Below, piece after piece: positions 16,383 to 18,985 of a stretch of DNA of 18,985 nucleotides. The notes below the pieces were generated by a model. The model made no database searches. It saw only the letters and a list, made by a program, of their open reading frames with translations, and was not told the origin of the DNA. The position numbers and the translations under genes are program-made. Within the stretch, counting starts at the first letter, position 1. Each line of letters opens with the position of its first letter. The DNA is from CAZNQW01 sp964575225 (GTDB lineage: Bacteria > Chloroflexota > Anaerolineae > JAAYZQ01). The DNA lies in NCBI GenBank assembly GCA_964575225.1, contig CAZNQW010000048.1, positions 1 to 18,985 on the forward strand, in the 5' to 3' direction.

Positions 16383-16409
16383 AAGAGCCGGTCGTCAAGA
16401 CCGGCTCTT
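16383..16409 (-). terminator. Intrinsic terminator after the anti-sigma factor gene
   Basis: A perfect 11-bp stem, AAGAGCCGGTC / GACCGGCTCTT, has a 5-nt loop. On the minus strand it runs into TTTTTCAT, a U-tract, 20 bp beyond the anti-sigma stop. On the plus strand it follows lysA by 29 bp but ends CTTGGG, so it is weaker there. Confidence 0.8.
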
Positions 16410-16429
16410 GGGATCTCACCGCAGGCGCA

Positions 16430-17482
16430 TCACCCGGTGCGGCGTCGAAGGCTCGTCAAAATCAGTGTGCTCGCCAGTAGCAGGACCAAAAAGATACTCA
16501 ATCCCACCTTGGCGGCGTCGAGCCAGAAGGCAAGGGGTTGCCGCTCCGAACCGGCGCGCTGGCCCGATTCGGCTTCCTTCTCGGCAGGCGCCGCTGCCCG
16601 TTCTTCCTCGGGCGCTGCCGCCAGTGCCTGAGGGGTCGGCTCGGCGGGCGGCGCGTCGAGCGTCGTCACAGGGCTTGTGGGCAGGAGCGCCGGCGCGGAT
16701 GCAGCTTCTTCGGTCGGGGGAGGCGGGGCCGCGACCGTATCACTGGCGACCTCTGCCTCTGTCACCGGCACCTCGGCCTCTCCCGGTTCCAGGCCACCGC
16801 CCAACCCCTCCGTGGGAGTGAAAACCTCGGCGGCGCTCATGGTCCCGAACTCGGGAGGGGGTGTCTGCGTTTGTTCCTCAAGCGCCGCCCGGGGGAGGGC
16901 CTCGCCGCCCACCTTGGCATTGGGTGCCTCGACCACTTGCTCCTCCACCACTGCCGTCTCGGTCACCATCAAGCTCTCGACCTCTACCGCTGCTTCTGGT
17001 TCAACCGCTGCTTCTTCGCTTGGCGCCACCATAAAGGCTACTACCTCTTCGGTGGGCTGCGCCTCAAGGGCCGCCTCTTGCATGGCCGCATCCGACGTCG
17101 ATGCGACCGGTAGCGCGGCGGGCGCTGAAGCACTCCCCAGCCCGCCTGTAAGCAGGAAATCGCCCGCCACCACCAGCAAGAGCATCGCTGCCACCAGGGC
17201 AGTCGCCCTTTGCATTACCGGCACCGTCCAACTCCACCGGGGCTTTTGCCGGGCGGGCACCGGGATGGCAAAAGAGCACGGCAGCGGCACAGCGGGCATT
17301 TCCTGCATCCACTGGACCGTTTGCCGCAAAGTCTGCAATTCCCACTGGCAGTGGGGGCACTCGGGCAGGTGGCGCTCGACGGACGCCTTTTCCTGGGCCG
17401 TGAGTTCCCCATCCAGGTAGGCGCAGAGTCGCTCTGCTACATAGGTATGTTCTGTGTTTTCTGTATTCTTTGACCAAGCCAT
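16430..17482 (-). CDS. Zinc-finger anti-sigma factor with long Ala/Pro/Glu-rich external region
   Basis: This 350-aa regulator probably binds the sigma factor encoded just upstream. The N-terminal zf-HC2/ZAS domain has LCAYLDGELTAQEKASVERHLPECPHC, with H38-x3-C42-x2-C45. A first membrane segment lies near residues 90-113. About 210 residues rich in Ala, Pro, Glu, Val and Thr follow, with no recognisable fold. A second membrane segment (VGLSIFLVLLLASTLIL) lies near the C-terminus, ending in SLRRRTG. The middle is therefore predicted outside the membrane and both ends in the cytoplasm, so it could sense the envelope or be cut by proteases. It starts 29 bp after the sigma gene; GGGAG precedes the ATG. 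Confidence 0.85.
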   Translation of the reverse strand: MAWSKNTENTEHTYVAERLCAYLDGELTAQEKASVERHLPECPHCQWELQTLRQTVQWMQEMPAVPLPCSFAIPVPARQKPRWSWTVPVMQRATALVAAMLLLVVAGDFLLTGGLGSASAPAALPVASTSDAAMQEAALEAQPTEEVVAFMVAPSEEAAVEPEAAVEVESLMVTETAVVEEQVVEAPNAKVGGEALPRAALEEQTQTPPPEFGTMSAAEVFTPTEGLGGGLEPGEAEVPVTEAEVASDTVAAPPPPTEEAASAPALLPTSPVTTLDAPPAEPTPQALAAAPEEERAAAPAEKEAESGQRAGSERQPLAFWLDAAKVGLSIFLVLLLASTLILTSLRRRTG

Positions 17483-17511
17483 TAATTGTGACTCCCAGCG
17501 GATCGAATTTC

Positions 17512-18114
17512 TTATGACCCGGGGTTATCCATAAGACGATAGCGAGCCGGTAAAAGTTCCCCTTGATTCTCCACCAAATAGTCCCGCAATTTGGCCCGGC
17601 CCCGGCTCAAGCGGGATTTCACGGTGCCCAGCGACAGTCCCGTGGCCTCGGCGATCTCCTGGTAACTCAGGCCTTGCATGTCGGAAAGGACAAGGACCGT
17701 CCGTTGGTCCACAGGCAGGGAGAGTATCCCTGATTGGATGGCCTGGTTCAGCTCGCGGCGTTCGTAGGCCTCGTCGGGCAACTCGGCCTCGTCGCGCAAA
17801 TAGCCCACATAGTCTGCATCGACTTCCAGATCGTCGAGCGACTCGGTGGGCCGGCGCTGTTTTCTACGGAGTTGGTCATAGCAGGCATTGGTGACAATGC
17901 GCAGGATCCACGCCTTGAACGACCCGCCGCGGAACTTGCGCATCGCCTTAAAGGCCGACACAAAGGCATCTTGGGTGGCGTCGGCGGCAGCGTCCGCATC
18001 GCCCAAAATGCGATAGGCCAGGTTGTAGGCCATGCTCTGATAGGGCGGGACCAATTGGTTAAAGGCGCGAGCGTCGCCCTTTCGGGCCGACGCGATGGCT
18101 TCTGCTTCGTCCAT
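17512..18114 (-). CDS. ECF-type RNA polymerase sigma factor (RpoE-like)
   Basis: This 200-aa protein has sigma region 2 at residues ~20-88 (QSMAYNLAYRILGDADAAADATQDAFVSAFK, then FRGGSFKAWILRIVTNACYDQLRRKQRR). An acidic linker of about 30 residues follows, then region 4 at ~125-185 with the helix-turn-helix LSYQEIAEATGLSLGTVKSRLSRGRAKLR. It directs RNA polymerase to a stress or envelope regulon that cannot be named here. CGGAGC precedes the ATG at 18114. The next gene is its presumed anti-sigma factor, the standard arrangement for ECF pairs. Confidence 0.92.
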   Translation of the reverse strand: MDEAEAIASARKGDARAFNQLVPPYQSMAYNLAYRILGDADAAADATQDAFVSAFKAMRKFRGGSFKAWILRIVTNACYDQLRRKQRRPTESLDDLEVDADYVGYLRDEAELPDEAYERRELNQAIQSGILSLPVDQRTVLVLSDMQGLSYQEIAEATGLSLGTVKSRLSRGRAKLRDYLVENQGELLPARYRLMDNPGS

Positions 18115-18223
18115 CGGTTAGCTCCGCTGAGTGGGCATCCGTCTCGCGCCCGATTTAATCCGATTCACGGTAGGTTTCTCTCTGCTAGTGTTTCATCGGC
18201 GTGTAGCAAACCGCCCTCGAAAT

Positions 18224-18252
18224 TTGACTAATCTGGCATTCTCTTCTATACT
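18224..18252 (+). promoter_or_regulatory. tRNA-Leu promoter
   Basis: TTGACT (18224-18229), a 17-nt spacer and TATACT (18247-18252). The expected start is about 3 nt before the tRNA 5' end. Confidence 0.8.
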
Positions 18253-18261
18253 TGTACCCGC

Positions 18262-18345
18262 GCCGGAGTGGCGGAACAGGCAGACGCGCGCGACTCAAAC
18301 TCGCGTGAGGGCGACCTCTTGTGGGTTCGATTCCCACCTCCGGCA
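18262..18345 (+). tRNA. tRNA-Leu (anticodon CAA)
   Basis: This is an 84-nt class II tRNA. The acceptor GCCGGAG pairs fully with CTCCGGC. The anticodon stem CGCGA/TCGCG encloses CTCAAAC (anticodon CAA, reading UUG codons). There is a long variable arm with GAGG-GCGA-CCTC, and the T arm is GTGGG-TTCGATT-CCCAC. The discriminator is A and CCA is not encoded (CCT follows). The long variable arm together with CAA supports leucine. Confidence 0.95.
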
Positions 18346-18420
18346 CCTTGTATATTATACCAGGGTTTGCCCTCTTGCGCCAACAATGAGCCCAGGCAAA
18401 GCTCTGGAAACTATCCGAGC

Positions 18421-18443
18421 CAGCCGCGCCTCAAGTGCGGCTG
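18421..18443 (+). terminator. Weak hairpin after the tRNA
   Basis: CAGCCGC pairs with GCGGCTG around a 9-nt loop, followed by AGTTTGATTCT. It may end the tRNA transcript, but the T-tract is poor. Confidence 0.3.
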
Positions 18444-18472
18444 AGTTTGATTCTGGGGGATATCACACAAAC

Positions 18473-18985
18473 ATGAGCCAACAGACAAGTCGGAGGGGGT
18501 GGGTGGCCATCCTGGTCATTGCACTGAGCCTGATCCTTGGCCTGGGCATCGGGCTCGTGCTGGGCTGGGTGGTTGTCCCGGTCAAATACGTAGACACAGC
18601 CATTGTCGATCTCGGCGCGCAGCACAAGGAAGAATACATCTCCCTGGTTGCCTCGGCCTATGCCTGCGATGGGAACCTGGAAAAGGCCCAGACTCGCCTG
18701 GACGCCCTGGAGGCGCCCAATATCAGCCTGTGGATTGCCGATCTGATCGATCGCTATGCCGCCGAGGGTCGAGACGAGGCCGAGATGGCACCCCTGGCGC
18801 TTCTCGGACAGGCCCTCGGCGTCAGCAGCGCGCAGATGCTCGCCTACTTGCCTTCGCCCACCCCTTTGCCCACCCACACGCCCTTGCCCACCTTGACGCC
18901 GCTGCCGACCGAGACGCCTACCCAAACCCCCACGGCTACTGAGGAACCGACGGCCATTCCGGCGAGCGCCACGCCCGAGCCCACC
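18473..18985 (+). CDS. Membrane-anchored protein with Pro/Thr-rich linker, cut off by the window end
   Basis: From the ATG at 18473, 171 codons are open to the last base with no stop, so the 3' end is missing. The N-terminus is short and basic (MSQQTSRRG), then comes one membrane segment (WVAILVIALSLILGLGIGLVLGWVVV, residues ~10-35). A helical region of about 85 residues follows (YVDTAIVDLGAQHKEEYISL... to ...QMLAYLPS), then a linker of repeated P-T-x-T-P-x-P-T units from about residue 124. Such linkers usually precede an external domain, here not seen. Function unknown. GGGGG lies 15 nt upstream of the ATG, a poor ribosome site. Confidence 0.75.
   Translation, partial: MSQQTSRRGWVAILVIALSLILGLGIGLVLGWVVVPVKYVDTAIVDLGAQHKEEYISLVASAYACDGNLEKAQTRLDALEAPNISLWIADLIDRYAAEGRDEAEMAPLALLGQALGVSSAQMLAYLPSPTPLPTHTPLPTLTPLPTETPTQTPTATEEPTAIPASATPEPT

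Noticed and set aside
18115..18223. Autoregulated ECF promoter (GAAAC...CGT) upstream of the sigma gene
   Set aside because: A GAAAC and a CGT exist on the minus strand, but the spacing is about 20 nt instead of 16-17, so it is not convincing.

Overview
The window looks like a GC-rich chromosomal segment of an environmental Chloroflexota bacterium, probably Anaerolineae-like. This is inferred from gene style: a Pro/Thr-rich linker in a membrane protein, a very Ala/Pro/Glu-rich anti-sigma factor, and a GC-rich but TATAAT-type promoter repertoire. No marker gene is present to prove it. There is no sign of phage, IS element or CRISPR.

Layout. (1) 139-3626, minus strand: an MFS transporter, an MBL-fold hydrolase and an M20/YgeY-like peptidase, read from a good promoter at 3738-3766. 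A 375-bp gap rich in perfect palindromes separates the last two. (2) 4165-4560, plus strand: a small secreted protein, ending at a bidirectional terminator. (3) 4673-5085, minus strand: a compact unit made of a TTGACA promoter, a recognisable ydaO/yuaA-type (c-di-AMP) riboswitch aptamer, an intrinsic terminator, a Shine-Dalgarno hairpin, a 50-codon ORF and the shared terminator. (4) 5167-11968, minus strand: seven tightly packed genes, pstS-pstC-pstA-pstB1-GNAT-Cys/Met PLP enzyme-lactate permease, from a TTGACC/TATAAT promoter. (5) 12209-12970, plus strand: a second pstB (pstB2), transcribed divergently from pstS. (6) 13178-16353, plus strand: an MsbA-like ABC exporter and LysA (diaminopimelate decarboxylase). 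(7) 16430-18114, minus strand: an ECF sigma factor and its zinc-finger anti-sigma factor. (8) 18262-18345: tRNA-Leu(CAA) with its own promoter, then a membrane protein that runs off the window end.

Main result: the two PstB proteins are collinear 253-residue paralogs with complementary defects. PstB1 has a normal LSGGQ signature but lacks the Q-loop glutamine (A94) and the catalytic Walker-B glutamate (N175). PstB2 has intact Walker A, Q-loop, Walker B and H-loop, but a degenerate signature (LNAGQ). Because each ABC nucleotide site is built from one subunit's Walker motifs and the partner's signature, a PstB1-PstB2 heterodimer would have one fully canonical and one fully degenerate site. That arrangement is known from heterodimeric ABC exporters; E. 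coli PstB is treated as a homodimer. The second notable item is the c-di-AMP riboswitch controlling only a tiny ORF.

Working together: PstS captures phosphate, PstC/PstA form the channel and PstB1/PstB2 drive it. The divergent pstS and pstB2 promoters share a 123-bp control region containing a 10-bp direct repeat with 21-bp period. The remaining genes are housekeeping or accessory.
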